64,000 nucleotides of DNA from contig JAXLVB010000002.1 in the NCBI GenBank assembly GCA_046329195.1, positions 496,001-560,000 of the forward strand, in the 5' to 3' direction. A program made the position numbers and the translations under genes. Below, piece by piece: positions 50,782-60,781 of the stretch. Every line of letters starts with the position of its first letter. Position 1 is the first letter of the stretch. The DNA is from JAXLVB01 sp046329195. Its GTDB lineage: Bacteria; Bacteroidota; Bacteroidia; Cytophagales; Spirosomataceae. The notes beneath the pieces are model-generated. The model saw only the letters and a program-made list of their open reading frames with translations, was not told the origin of the DNA and did no database searches.

Positions 50782-52128
50782 ATGAACAAGATTTTCCTCA
50801 TCATTCAACGTGAGTATCTCACCCGAGTCAAGAAAAAGTCATTTTTGTTACTCACTTTCTTAACTCCAATTTTGATTACAGCCATTTATGCCATTCCGGT
50901 GTTACTGTTTTCGACGGCCAAAGAGGTCAAAAAGATTACAGTCATTGATGAAAGCAAGCTATTGAACGACGCTTTTAAGGACACAGATACTCGTGACTAT
51001 ACGTATTCGCAGACGCTTGCCCTCGATGCTGGCAAAAAGGAATTGCTTTCCAAAAAGTGCGATGTGTTGGTGTATGTGCCTCAAAACATCATGGAAGCGC
51101 CCAAAACCATGCGGATGTTTGCCGAAAATGGCATCAGCTTAGACCTACAAAGCGATATTGAACGAGATGCCGAGAAAACCTTAGAAAAACTACGCTTGCA
51201 AAAAGCAGGCATTGACCTCAAGCTGGTAGAAGACGCCAAGGTAAATGTAGATGCTGATACCTACAACCTTAGCGAAGAAGGCGAAAAAGACAGTAGTTCA
51301 GGTGCAGCCACAGCCATAGGAATCATTTGCGGGGTGCTGATTTATATGTCTATTTTTATTTACGGTGCACAAGTGATGCGTGGCGTCATGGAAGAGAAAA
51401 TGAACCGTATTGTAGAAGTGATTGTGTCGTCAGTGAAGCCATTTGAGCTGATGTTGGGCAAAATCATTGGCTTGGGCTTAGTGGGCCTTACGCAGTTTTT
51501 ACTTTGGATTGTGCTTACCATCGGGATTACTACGTTTACCAGCACCGTATTGGGCTTTAATCGCTACGAAGCGCAACTAAAACAGATAGAAAATGTAACA
51601 GGCCAAAAAGCAGGCATTGGAAAAGCAGACGACCCCAAAGCAAAGGCCGTACAGCAAGAAATGGGCTTCAAAGTAGCCAAGGCTATGAAAGCCGTGAAAA
51701 CCTTACCCTTGGGCAAGATTCTGTTTACGTTCTTGTTTTACTTCTTGGGTGGATATTTGTTTTACGCTGCTTTGTTTGCTGCCGTAGGGGCGGCGGTTGA
51801 TAGTGAAACTGATACTCAGCAGTTTATGCTGCCAATTACCTTGCCAATTATCATTTCGTTTTTCTTTGCCCAGTACGTAATCAACGAACCCAACGGCTCT
51901 ATTGCGTTCTGGGCTTCGATTGTGCCTTTTACTTCGTCTATCAACATGATGGTACGGATGCCCTACGACCCACCGATGTGGGAAGTGCTGCTTTCGATGC
52001 TCTTACTGGTGTTGGGCTTTATCGGTACTACTTGGCTGGCCGCTCGTATTTATCGAGTAGGTATTTTGATGTATGGCAAGAAGGTGAATTTTAGGGAATT
52101 GTCTAAGTGGTTGTTTTACAGAGGATAA
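50782..52128 (+). CDS. ABC-2 type permease (NatB-like)
   Basis: The 448-residue permease has an N-terminal helix (about 20-40, FLLLTFLTPILITAIYAIPV) and a large extracytoplasmic domain (about 45-175). Five more helices follow from about 180. Between helices 2 and 3 is VMRGVMEEKMNRIVEVIVSSVKP, the loop that contacts the ATPase, which is the diagnostic ABC-2 'NatB' sequence. It forms an exporter with the ATPase upstream. A terminator follows at 52144. Confidence 0.92.
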   Translation: MNKIFLIIQREYLTRVKKKSFLLLTFLTPILITAIYAIPVLLFSTAKEVKKITVIDESKLLNDAFKDTDTRDYTYSQTLALDAGKKELLSKKCDVLVYVPQNIMEAPKTMRMFAENGISLDLQSDIERDAEKTLEKLRLQKAGIDLKLVEDAKVNVDADTYNLSEEGEKDSSSGAATAIGIICGVLIYMSIFIYGAQVMRGVMEEKMNRIVEVIVSSVKPFELMLGKIIGLGLVGLTQFLLWIVLTIGITTFTSTVLGFNRYEAQLKQIENVTGQKAGIGKADDPKAKAVQQEMGFKVAKAMKAVKTLPLGKILFTFLFYFLGGYLFYAALFAAVGAAVDSETDTQQFMLPITLPIIISFFFAQYVINEPNGSIAFWASIVPFTSSINMMVRMPYDPPMWEVLLSMLLLVLGFIGTTWLAARIYRVGILMYGKKVNFRELSKWLFYRG

Positions 52129-52143
52129 GACCTTGACGCAAAG

Positions 52144-52174
52144 AAAAAGCCCTGCTTTGGCGGGGCTTCTTTGT
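52144..52174 (+). terminator. Terminator after the ABC exporter
   Basis: AAGCCC and GGGCTT with extra GC pairing form a stem, followed by CTTTGTA. It also lies in the gap to the convergent Kdp operon, 70 bp before the kinase stop at 52244. Confidence 0.65.
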
Positions 52175-52243
52175 ATCTAATTATTGGTTTTTTAGTTATA
52201 AGTGGCTGTTTGTTAGTTATTTATGGATCGAAGTAGTACTTAA

Positions 52244-53914
52244 CTAAGCCAACTGCAAGGAAAACGAAAACGTAGTCCCCACCCCTTCTTGGCTTTCAAA
52301 CCAAATCTGCCCGCCTTGGGCTTCTATAAAATCTTTGGCGATGGCTAGCCCCATACCGGTGCTGTTGGTGTCGGATGTGTGGAAAAATTTATCGAAAATA
52401 TGAGCTTGTACCGCTGCAGGGATGCCTTTGCCTTGGTCTCGTACCTGACACACCAACTGGTGCGCCTGCACGAGCGGCGTTATCTCAATGGTAGCGTATT
52501 CAGGGCTGTTTTTGAGGGCGTTGGTCAGTAGATTGATGAGCACCCATGCAGTTTTGTCAGGGTCGGCTTTGACAAATGGAAATGATTGCGGCTCAAAGCG
52601 AAGCAAGATGTGTTTTTGAGTGGCTAAAAAATCAACGGCTTGTAGCGCATAGTTGACGACCTGAACAAGATCTGTTTCTTGTACATGTAATTGGATTTGC
52701 CCTGACTCTGCTTGAGTAAGATTCAGCAATTCGCCTGTGATGTTAAGGAGACGTTCGCTATCGTCTTTTAAGTGTTTGATTAGTTTGCTTTGCTCGGGAT
52801 TGAGCGAGCCAATGCGTTCGTCTTCCAGTAGTTTCAAGCTCATTTTGATAGCCGAAAGGGGTGTTTTTAACTCGTGCGAGATGGTGGCAATGAAATTGGT
52901 TTTTGCCAAATCTTTTTCTTGGAATGAGGTGATGTTTCGTAGGAGAATCACCAGCCCAACAGCCTGACCAGAAGGGTCTTGAATCGGTATTACTTCACGA
53001 GAAAAATAACTTTCCTTGTCGTTGGCAAAAATTTTGAGCGGTTTGGTATCAGTAGGGTTTTGAAGCAGCAGCCGAAGCAAATCGTTTTGTAAGGCTACGT
53101 CAGGAGCATATCGGCCCACTACGGTTTGGGCATGGAGGTTGAGCAGGTTTTCGCCAAGTTGGTTGATAAACAGGATGTTACTTTTTTCATCGAGCCCCAC
53201 TACGGCATCCGACATGTTGTTGATGATGGTCTCAATGCGTTTTTTTTCTGAAAGGAGCTTCTGCAAATTGCTGTTTTCGTACTCGTCTAATTTTTCGGCC
53301 ATGCGGTTGAAGGTACGGGCCAATTCGCCAAACTCGTCGCTTGATGTGAAGTGAAGGCGTTCGGAGAAATTTCGTTCGGTCACTCGCCGGATACTCTCGG
53401 TCAACTGCTGAATGGGGTTAGCAATGTAACCAGGCAAATTGAACAGAAGCGTAAAGGCGATCAGCAAACTTCCGGTAACAATAAAGGCCAAAACCGTAGC
53501 GGAGCGTTGGGCATTATGAAGCGTAAGGTCATGCTTACGGAAAATCGCCTGCCGATTGAGCGTGTTGATTTCAGACAAACCCTTCTCAAAGGCCGTAAGC
53601 GCTACTTGGTTTCCTGATTTGAGTTGCTGAAAGGCATTTCGTACATGCTGTGTCGCTTCTTGTTCGCCTACTTCGGTAACATTATGTTCTTGTGACACCA
53701 GATTGCTTTCTACCGTTTTCCAGTCGTTATTGTGGGCAGCTTCTCGCATTTTTTCTACGTAATCAATGCTTTCGTAGTTGTCTTGCAAAATATTTCGAGC
53801 GTCTTTCATTAAAGTGTTCAGGAAAAAGTAGCCCAATCCCCCCGACACCAAGATGAGAGAGAAGAAGAAAATCAGACCCCAAGTGAGCTTCGTTTTGATA
53901 GGTAAGCGAATCAT
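52244..53914 (-). CDS. Sensor histidine kinase of the Kdp operon (HAMP-PAS-HisKA-HATPase)
   Basis: I start at 53914 (MIRLPIKTKLTWGLIFFFSL), giving 556 residues; an ATG six codons earlier lacks support. It has two membrane helices (about 13-33 and 143-163) around a periplasmic region, then HAMP (NPIQQLTESIRRVTERN) and PAS (NNMSDAVVGLDEKSNILFI). The kinase core has ATISHELKTPLSAIKMS (phospho-His), N box NLLTNALKN, VRDQGKGIP and TGMGLAIAKDF. It follows the KdpD-N module by 30 bp. I infer it does the job of the kinase half of classic KdpD, split into its own gene. No response regulator is next to it. Confidence 0.9.
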   Translation of the reverse strand: MIRLPIKTKLTWGLIFFFSLILVSGGLGYFFLNTLMKDARNILQDNYESIDYVEKMREAAHNNDWKTVESNLVSQEHNVTEVGEQEATQHVRNAFQQLKSGNQVALTAFEKGLSEINTLNRQAIFRKHDLTLHNAQRSATVLAFIVTGSLLIAFTLLFNLPGYIANPIQQLTESIRRVTERNFSERLHFTSSDEFGELARTFNRMAEKLDEYENSNLQKLLSEKKRIETIINNMSDAVVGLDEKSNILFINQLGENLLNLHAQTVVGRYAPDVALQNDLLRLLLQNPTDTKPLKIFANDKESYFSREVIPIQDPSGQAVGLVILLRNITSFQEKDLAKTNFIATISHELKTPLSAIKMSLKLLEDERIGSLNPEQSKLIKHLKDDSERLLNITGELLNLTQAESGQIQLHVQETDLVQVVNYALQAVDFLATQKHILLRFEPQSFPFVKADPDKTAWVLINLLTNALKNSPEYATIEITPLVQAHQLVCQVRDQGKGIPAAVQAHIFDKFFHTSDTNSTGMGLAIAKDFIEAQGGQIWFESQEGVGTTFSFSLQLA

Positions 53915-53944
53915 AGTGCCAAAGGTTAGCAAATCATAAATACC

Positions 53945-55066
53945 TCAACTCAGAATGATTAGGTCAATGTCTGAGGCTGTGAGTTTGTTTAATAACGAGT
54001 TGAAGATATTGGTTTTCAGAATAATCTGAAACAAATTAAGGTGCGGTTTTCCAATCAGGACAGTTGTGATTTGATGGCGTTCGGCAGTCTGGATGATGGC
54101 GTTTGAAACGTTGTAATCTTCTACCCGTATGATTTCGGCACCTAATTCGGTGGCCAACTTAAAATTATTGATGAGGTGCCGTTGGGCAGCGAGTGAAATT
54201 CGGTCTTGACTTTCGGCGGGAGTTTGTACATACAGCACCCACCATTTGGCTTGGTAATAGCCAGCCAGTCGGGCTGTTTTGCGCAAAATCGTCTTGGCCG
54301 TTTCGTGATTAGAACTAATACAAGCCAGCAGGCGTTCGGGGCGGAGGTTAGAACGAGACGACAGTTCACTTTCAATCTTGCGCTCTACTTGCGAGGTGAC
54401 CTCACGAAGCGCTAAGTCTCTCAATTGAAGGAGTTTATCCGACTGGAAGAAATTCTTTAGGGCTATTTCTATCTTATCGGCAGTATAAATTTTACCTTCT
54501 CGTAGGCGATTAATCAACTCGTCGGCGGTGAGGTCAATCGTCACGACTTCGTCAGCCATTCGGAGCACACTGTCGGGTACTCGCTCGGTAATAGGCACGC
54601 CGGTGATGCGTTCTACCTCGGCATTGAGGCTTTCGATGTGTTGGATATTCACGGCACTCACCACGTTGATACCTGCCTGGAGCAAATCCACTACATCTTG
54701 CCAACGCTTTTCGTTTTTGCTGCCCGGCACATTGGTATGGGCGAGTTCGTCCACAATTACTACTTCGGGGTGCTCATTCAGGATGGCTTGTAAGTCCATC
54801 TCTTCCAATGATTTTCCCTTGTAAAAGATGCTTCGCCGAGGTACTTGTGGAAGCCCTTCCAATTGTGCAACGGTATCGGCTCGATGGTGCGTTTCGACAA
54901 ACCCAATTTTGACGTTGACCCCATTCTGCAACAAACTTCTGGCCTCTTGCAACATTCGGTAGGTTTTGCCTACTCCAGCACTCATGCCGATATATACTTT
55001 GAATTTACCCCGACGAGCACGACGAATGAGCTCTAAGAAGTATTCAACAGAACGTTCGGTTTCCAT
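53945..55066 (-). CDS. kdpD: KdpD N-terminal sensor module (KdpD domain plus Usp), split form
   Basis: The 373-residue protein has the KdpD domain (residues about 15-225) with YIGMSAGVGKTYRMLQEARS, a Walker-A-like site, then IVDELAHTNVPGSKNEKRWQ (Walker B region). A universal-stress-protein-like domain follows (about 245-373, RLLACISSNHETAKTILRK). It ends there, with no membrane or kinase part. In E. coli KdpD these would be one protein. Together with the separate kinase it should sense K+ limitation. Confidence 0.92.
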   Translation of the reverse strand: METERSVEYFLELIRRARRGKFKVYIGMSAGVGKTYRMLQEARSLLQNGVNVKIGFVETHHRADTVAQLEGLPQVPRRSIFYKGKSLEEMDLQAILNEHPEVVIVDELAHTNVPGSKNEKRWQDVVDLLQAGINVVSAVNIQHIESLNAEVERITGVPITERVPDSVLRMADEVVTIDLTADELINRLREGKIYTADKIEIALKNFFQSDKLLQLRDLALREVTSQVERKIESELSSRSNLRPERLLACISSNHETAKTILRKTARLAGYYQAKWWVLYVQTPAESQDRISLAAQRHLINNFKLATELGAEIIRVEDYNVSNAIIQTAERHQITTVLIGKPHLNLFQIILKTNIFNSLLNKLTASDIDLIILS

Positions 55067-55070
55067 GCGG

Positions 55071-56126
55071 TTAAAAACTTAGAGCTAAGGAAGTAGTCAA
55101 TGCGGTATTGGTTGATTTACCATCAAAAATGGCGTCTTTGCTTTGGTACTGCTTTGCTTCGAGGCGGCACAAAACCTTATCGAAAGGGCTAAAGTCCACA
55201 TTGATTGAATAGCCAACTGTCTGAAAACCATTGGGTGTATTGGTACTCACTATCACCCCTTTAGTATCTTGATAGTATTCCCAGCGCCCCGAAAGCGACC
55301 AGTTGGGGCTGAGTTTTTGTTGGACTATCACAACGGGTGTAATCCAATGAGAATAAGCATTACTGCCTTTTGCTTGTTGTTCCCAGCCTATGTCGAAGCC
55401 CACCATGGCACCTGTTTGTTGACTCAACTGGAATTGTTCATAAAAATCATGAAAATATCGGTTTCTTTGGTCTAGGTCGGGTTTGTCATTTCCCAGAAAA
55501 GTACTAGAATTCAGCGTGATAGTCGCCGAGGGTTTGTACTGAATCTGAGTGCCAATGTTGAGACTTGTATTACCATCTACTCGTTTGATTCGTTGCCAGC
55601 CATTGAGCACAAAGCCTGCCAGCAGCCATTTGCCGTTGGGTGAAAGATAGGATAGCTTGACACCACTTTCATAATAGGGTGAATTTTCGGCAGCCAGACT
55701 GCGGGTAAGTGTCCAACAATCTTTGCCAATGGCGCTTTCAAACCCGATATGTGATGAAAACACGCCTGCATCGAGCCATAAATCCCGTTGTCGAGAAAGT
55801 TTGATGCCTACGTTGGCTTCGTAAATGGCTCTTAATAGTTCGGGTTCGGCTGCCAAATTATATTGCGCATACGTACCCGCCATTAGGGCGAGGTTTGCCC
55901 TGACTTGTACTTGTGAATAGCTGGCTTTTAAGAGAGCTAAGTTGGGTGCTACCTCGTTGACCCGAGTATGATTATACAAAAAACTTGGACGGGTATTTTG
56001 TGTTGGATTCGCAAAATCCTTCCCGTAATAAACCTCTATGTATCCATTCAGTGTAAGTGGTGATTTTTCTTGTGCCAAACTGACAAAATTTAGCAAAACG
56101 AGCCAAAAAGAACAGAACCGTTTCAT
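55071..56126 (-). CDS. Outer-membrane porin-like beta-barrel protein in the kdp operon
   Basis: The 351-residue protein has a signal peptide (MKRFCSFWLVLLNFVSLAQ) and an amphipathic-strand body, starting LTLNGYIEVYYGKDFANPTQ and ending TTSLALSF with a terminal Phe. This is the pattern of outer-membrane porins of the OmpL/phosphoporin-like BBP2 group. It sits between kdpC and the KdpD module, 4 bp before the latter. I infer that it lets K+ across the outer membrane when the pump is induced. No experimental function is known to me. Confidence 0.78.
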   Translation of the reverse strand: MKRFCSFWLVLLNFVSLAQEKSPLTLNGYIEVYYGKDFANPTQNTRPSFLYNHTRVNEVAPNLALLKASYSQVQVRANLALMAGTYAQYNLAAEPELLRAIYEANVGIKLSRQRDLWLDAGVFSSHIGFESAIGKDCWTLTRSLAAENSPYYESGVKLSYLSPNGKWLLAGFVLNGWQRIKRVDGNTSLNIGTQIQYKPSATITLNSSTFLGNDKPDLDQRNRYFHDFYEQFQLSQQTGAMVGFDIGWEQQAKGSNAYSHWITPVVIVQQKLSPNWSLSGRWEYYQDTKGVIVSTNTPNGFQTVGYSINVDFSPFDKVLCRLEAKQYQSKDAIFDGKSTNTALTTSLALSF

Positions 56127-56193
56127 AAGGGATGAAGTGTTTGAGCTATAAACAGTCTGTTAAATTACAGTCATTACCCTATATAACTGTAAT

Positions 56194-56754
56194 TTATAAC
56201 TGGTCAAGCGCCAAATTTAAGGCTAAAACATTGACTTTTTCTGTACCAAACAAACCTAACAATGGCTTTTGAACGTGCCTTTCGACCAAGTCTTTCAATT
56301 GATTTTCAGAAAGATGACGAGTCTTTGCAATGCGAGGAACTTGAACCAGCGCACCTTGTGGAGAGAGGTCTGGGTCGAGGCCACTGCCCGAGGCCGTGAG
56401 TAGTTCGGCAGGGACATCGGCGGGTTTGACACTGGGATTATGAACCAAAAAGGTGTCGAGCCGAGCCTGTACAACGTGTTGATAATCAGGGTTAGAACCT
56501 GCTTTGTTGGAGCCACCTGATGCAGCTGCATTGTAGGCGACCGCCGAGGGTCGTGACCAAAAATAACGGTCTTGCGTGAATGATTGCCCTACCAAGGCCG
56601 CCCCGACCGGTTGGCCTTGGTGCATGACCCATGCTACTTGCCCTTTGCTGGGTGTAAGTTGGGCAATGAGCCAGACTATGCTTGGGTAAACAAAGCTGAC
56701 CAATACAAGTAACAATAATGTCAGCTTCAAAGCGGGAAAAAGATGTAGTTTCAT
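56194..56754 (-). CDS. kdpC: Potassium-transporting ATPase subunit C
   Basis: KdpC is a single-pass membrane chaperone that binds KdpB and helps nucleotide binding. The 186 residues start MKLHLFPALKLTLLLLVLVS (helix about 8-30). They carry QPVGAALVGQSFTQDRYFWS, the NPDYQ region, and the C-terminal SGSGLDPDLSPQGALVQVPR and VERHVQKPLLGLFG motifs that define the family. Length is usual. It lies 65 bp after kdpB. Confidence 0.96.
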   Translation of the reverse strand: MKLHLFPALKLTLLLLVLVSFVYPSIVWLIAQLTPSKGQVAWVMHQGQPVGAALVGQSFTQDRYFWSRPSAVAYNAAASGGSNKAGSNPDYQHVVQARLDTFLVHNPSVKPADVPAELLTASGSGLDPDLSPQGALVQVPRIAKTRHLSENQLKDLVERHVQKPLLGLFGTEKVNVLALNLALDQL

Positions 56755-56819
56755 GAGTTTTTTGTTATTAAAGTGTTCATAATCAAACTGTAATCTTGTG
56801 GGTGTACAAGAGAAGCAGA

Positions 56820-58871
56820 CTAAAACACGATACCTACCGCTAAGTCAATCAGTTTGATTCCGACAAAAGGTACTATCACCCCGCCTAATCCATACACCAA
56901 AAGATTGCGTCGGAGCAAGGCACTGGCGCCAATGGGCTTGTAGGCTACTCCTCTGATAGCGAGCGGAATCAACAAGGGAATAATGATGGCATTGAAGATA
57001 ATGGCGGATAAAATAGCACTTTCGGGGCTATGGAGCCGCATGATGTTGAGGGCTTGTAGCGAAGGCACAGCCGTTACAAACAAGGCAGGCACAATGGCAA
57101 AATACTTGGCTACATCGTTGGCAATGCTGAAGGTAGTGAGCGTTCCACGAGTCATCAATAACTGTTTGCCGATTTCGACAATCTCAATGAGTTTGGTGGG
57201 GTCGTTGTCCAAATCCACCATATTGCCAGCTTCTTTGGCGGCCTGTGTGCCCGAATTCATGGCCACGCCCACGTCGGCTTGCGCTAGGGCGGGGGCATCG
57301 TTGGTGCCGTCGCCCATCATGGCTACCAGTTTGCCTTGAGTTTGTTCGGCTTTGATGTAGTTCATTTTGTCTTCGGGCTTGGCTTCGGCAATAAAGTCAT
57401 CCACACCTGCTTTTTCGGCAATGTACCGGGCTGTGAGCGGGTTGTCTCCAGTGACCATTACGGTTTTCACCCCCATTTTTCGTAACCGTTCAAAGCGTTC
57501 TTGAATCCCCGTTTTGATAATGTCTTGTAGTTCAATCACCCCCATTACGTTGCCGTTTTCGGCTACTACTAAGGGGGTGCCTCCATTCTGGGCAATTTGT
57601 TTGACCTGTGCTTCACAACTCGCAGGAAACGTATTGCCAGCCTTTTCAACCCACTTCTTAATCGCATCAGCTGCCCCTTTTCGGATACTTCGACTACCTA
57701 AATCAAGCCCTGACGAACGAGTCTCGGCAGTGAATTTGATGTACTGAAGCTCTTGTTCCTGACCAAGAAGCAACGGAGCTGTAAAGCCTTGTTGAGATGC
57801 CAGTTCGAGAATGGATTTGCCCTCGGGCGTGTCATCTGCCAGCGACGAAAGCAAGGCAACCGATACAAAACTCTCCAAGGTTTGTCCCTCAGCAGGATAA
57901 AAATGAGTGGCTTTGCGGTTCCCTATCGTGATGGTGCCAGTTTTGTCTAGCAAGAGGGTATCTACATCGCCAGCCGTTTCGACGGCCTTCCCCGATTTGG
58001 TAATCACATTGGCTCGTAAGGCCCTGTCCATGCCTGCAATGCCGATAGCCGACAACAAACCACCGATGGTTGTTGGAATCAGGCACACAAAAAGCGAAAT
58101 AAAAGCGGCAATCGTGATGGGGGTATGGGCGTAATCGGCAAAGGGCTTGAGTGTTACACACACGATGATAAACACCAAGGTGAATCCTGCCAACAAAATG
58201 GTGAGGGCGATTTCGTTAGGCGTTTTTTGACGAGAAGCACCTTCTACCAAGGCAATCATTTTATCCAAAAAACTCTCACCAGGTTCGGTGGTTACTAATA
58301 CTTTAATTTTGTCAGAAAGCACTTTTGTTCCTCCTGTTACCGATGATTTATCGCCTCCTGCTTCTCGAATCACTGGGGCAGACTCACCCGTAATGGCCGA
58401 TTCATCAATGGTCGCAATCCCTTCAACAATTTCTCCATCTGAGGGGATAATGTCTCCGGCTTCACAAATGAATAAATCGCCTTTCTGGAGTTGAGAGGAG
58501 CTAACAGTCTGTATTTCATTTACTTTGAGTTCGCCAAATAAAACTATTTTTTTAGCAGGAGTCTCTTCACGAGTTTTACGTAAACTATTGGCTTGGGCTT
58601 TGCCACGAGCCTCTGCGATGGCTTCGGCGAAATTGGCAAAGAGCAAGGTCAAGAGCAAAATACCGAACACGAGTGCATTGTAAGCAAACGTGCCTTGGTC
58701 GGTAAAGTTGAGGCTATACACTGTTACGAACAGCATAATCACTGTACCGATTTCGACGGTAAACATCACTGGATTCCGAACCAATTGGATAGGATTCAGT
58801 TTTACGACCGATTCCCAAAGCGCTACTTTGACCAGTTCGGTTGGAAAAAGCGCAGAAGATTGTGATTTCAT
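56820..58871 (-). CDS. kdpB: Potassium-transporting ATPase ATP-binding subunit B (P-type)
   Basis: KdpB is the P-type ATPase subunit. The 683 residues show the A-domain TIDESAITGESAPV, the phosphorylation site LLLDKTGTITIGN, nucleotide-binding ATHFYPAEGQTL, and the hinge MMGDGTNDAPALAQADVGVAM. Membrane helices lie at about 35-65, 65-85, 215-275 and 580-675. All catalytic residues are present and the length is normal. It is driven by ATP to power K+ uptake by KdpA. It is 81 bp downstream of kdpA. Confidence 0.97.
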   Translation of the reverse strand: MKSQSSALFPTELVKVALWESVVKLNPIQLVRNPVMFTVEIGTVIMLFVTVYSLNFTDQGTFAYNALVFGILLLTLLFANFAEAIAEARGKAQANSLRKTREETPAKKIVLFGELKVNEIQTVSSSQLQKGDLFICEAGDIIPSDGEIVEGIATIDESAITGESAPVIREAGGDKSSVTGGTKVLSDKIKVLVTTEPGESFLDKMIALVEGASRQKTPNEIALTILLAGFTLVFIIVCVTLKPFADYAHTPITIAAFISLFVCLIPTTIGGLLSAIGIAGMDRALRANVITKSGKAVETAGDVDTLLLDKTGTITIGNRKATHFYPAEGQTLESFVSVALLSSLADDTPEGKSILELASQQGFTAPLLLGQEQELQYIKFTAETRSSGLDLGSRSIRKGAADAIKKWVEKAGNTFPASCEAQVKQIAQNGGTPLVVAENGNVMGVIELQDIIKTGIQERFERLRKMGVKTVMVTGDNPLTARYIAEKAGVDDFIAEAKPEDKMNYIKAEQTQGKLVAMMGDGTNDAPALAQADVGVAMNSGTQAAKEAGNMVDLDNDPTKLIEIVEIGKQLLMTRGTLTTFSIANDVAKYFAIVPALFVTAVPSLQALNIMRLHSPESAILSAIIFNAIIIPLLIPLAIRGVAYKPIGASALLRRNLLVYGLGGVIVPFVGIKLIDLAVGIVF

Positions 58872-58952
58872 GAGAAAATGCGTTGTAAGTACTCAATATG
58901 GTGTGCTATACACCCCTACAATTTGTAAATGTTGATGGAAGGCCATCTAGTA

Positions 58953-60641
58953 TTAAAAGTATTCAGCCAAGGGGCCGAGCGCCAAAGCAGGGAAAAACGA
59001 TAGCGCTGCCACAATCATCATCACAGCAAAAACCATCACCCCAAACGTAGCAGTGTCGGTTTGAAGCGTTCCTGCCGACTCAGGTACCTGCTTTTTCTGA
59101 GCCAAAAGTCCCGCAATGGCCACTGGGCCAATCAGTGGTAGAAAGCGGCTGAGTAACAGTACAATACCTGTCGAAATATTCCAGAAGGGGTTGTTGTCGC
59201 CCAAACCTTCAAAGCCGGAGCCATTGTTGGCCGATGACGACGTAAACTCATACAGCATTTCCGAAAACCCATGAAAAGAAGGGTTATTAAGCCAACCAAC
59301 CGATGGGTCTTGTTGATACAGATAGCACGCCAATGCGGTGCCTGCCAAAATCAGGAAGGGGTGGAATAAAGCCACAATCATGGCAATTTTCATCTCTCGT
59401 GCTTCAATCTTCTTGCCCAGCCACTCGGGTGTGCGCCCCACCATGAGGCCCGAAATGAATACGGCCAAAATCAAGAAAATATAAAAATTCAAGAACCCGC
59501 AGCCCACTCCACCAAAAATGGCATTAATCATCATGCCGAGTAGGGCAAGCATTCCTGTGAGGGGTGTGAGGCTGTCGTGCATGGCATTGACAGAGCCGTT
59601 AGAAGTAGCTGTGGTGGCAATGGCCCAGTAGGCCGAAGCCGCTGAACCAAAGCGGATTTCTTTGCCTTCGAGGCTGCCTGTGGGTTGGTTGATGCCCAAC
59701 TGAGTTAGTTGAGGCATACCCTTACTTTCGAGTAGGATAGCCGGAATGAGCAACATCAAAAAACAGATTGTCATCACGCCAAACACCATCCAAGCCAGCC
59801 GTTTACGCTGAAGATAAAAGCCAAATGCAAACACTAAGGCAATGGGAACGAGCAGAATAGCAATACTTTCGACGGCGTTGGTAAAATAGTTGGGGTTTTC
59901 GAGTGGATGGGCTGAGTTAGTGCCAAAAAAACCACCACCATTGGTGCCAATTTGCTTGATGCCAACAAAAGCGGCCACAGGGCCACGAGCTACCTGTACG
60001 GTGTCGCCTTGGAGCGTAACGAGGCTTTGCTTGCCTTCGAGGTTCATGGGGGTGCCGTTGGCCAACAGCAACAATGCCACTACCAGCGACAAAGGCAACA
60101 AGATGCGAGTGATAGACAGCACGAAGAAATTGTAAAAATTCCCAGTTTTATCGTGTTGGCCCGGTCTCATGGCCTTAAAAACTGCCGCCGCCGCCGCCAT
60201 GCCTGTAGCAGGCGTGACAAACTGAAGATACATCAAGCAAAACACCTGCCCCAAATAAGACATGCCCGTTTCGCCCGAATAGTGTTGAAGATTGCAGTTG
60301 ACCACAAAGCTAATCGCTGTATTAAAGGCCAAATCGGCTGACATCGAGGGGTTGGCGTCGGGGTTCCAAGGAAGCCAACCTTGATTCATCAGGATCAACA
60401 TCGACAACAAAAACCATAACAAATTGATGGTGAGCATTGCTATCATGTTTTCTTGCCAGCTGAGCTCTTTGTGAGCTTGTATGCCTGACAGTCGGAAAAA
60501 TGCCCGCTCAATAGGGCCGAATACGGGGTCAAGTAGGGTAGGAGTTTGGCTATATACCTTGGCGATATAGCGCCCCAACGGGATAGCCAACACGATGGTC
60601 AGCAGGAAGATGAGGACTACTCCTAATAATTCAGAAATCAT
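58953..60641 (-). CDS. kdpA: Potassium-transporting ATPase channel subunit A
   Basis: KdpA is the K+-selective subunit, related to Trk/Ktr channels. The 562 residues have ten or more membrane helices. Filter-type loops are visible, for example GTNGGGFFGTNSAHPLENPN and SSSANNGSGFEGLGDN, each of which lines one quarter of the pore. The start MISELLGVVLIFLLTIVLAI and the length are typical. It is preceded by kdpF 54 bp upstream. Confidence 0.97.
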   Translation of the reverse strand: MISELLGVVLIFLLTIVLAIPLGRYIAKVYSQTPTLLDPVFGPIERAFFRLSGIQAHKELSWQENMIAMLTINLLWFLLSMLILMNQGWLPWNPDANPSMSADLAFNTAISFVVNCNLQHYSGETGMSYLGQVFCLMYLQFVTPATGMAAAAAVFKAMRPGQHDKTGNFYNFFVLSITRILLPLSLVVALLLLANGTPMNLEGKQSLVTLQGDTVQVARGPVAAFVGIKQIGTNGGGFFGTNSAHPLENPNYFTNAVESIAILLVPIALVFAFGFYLQRKRLAWMVFGVMTICFLMLLIPAILLESKGMPQLTQLGINQPTGSLEGKEIRFGSAASAYWAIATTATSNGSVNAMHDSLTPLTGMLALLGMMINAIFGGVGCGFLNFYIFLILAVFISGLMVGRTPEWLGKKIEAREMKIAMIVALFHPFLILAGTALACYLYQQDPSVGWLNNPSFHGFSEMLYEFTSSSANNGSGFEGLGDNNPFWNISTGIVLLLSRFLPLIGPVAIAGLLAQKKQVPESAGTLQTDTATFGVMVFAVMMIVAALSFFPALALGPLAEYF

Positions 60642-60695
60642 GCGTCACAGTGAATTAAAGTTTGAACAATAAAACCAAACGAGTTGGCTGGGTAA

Positions 60696-60776
60696 TTAGA
60701 ACTTTTCGGGTTTGAGCAAAACATAAAATAGATACGCAAACACCAAAACCGAGAGAATGAGCAAGACAGTGAACAT
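60696..60776 (-). CDS. kdpF: KdpF-like small membrane protein (26 aa)
   Basis: The 26-codon frame encodes MFTVLLILSVLVFAYLFYVL then LKPEKF. One membrane helix ending in YVLLKPEKF matches KdpF (end LLRPERF in E. coli), which stabilises the KdpABC complex. It sits just before kdpA in the same direction. Confidence 0.88.
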   Translation of the reverse strand: MFTVLLILSVLVFAYLFYVLLKPEKF

Positions 60777-60781
60777 AGGCG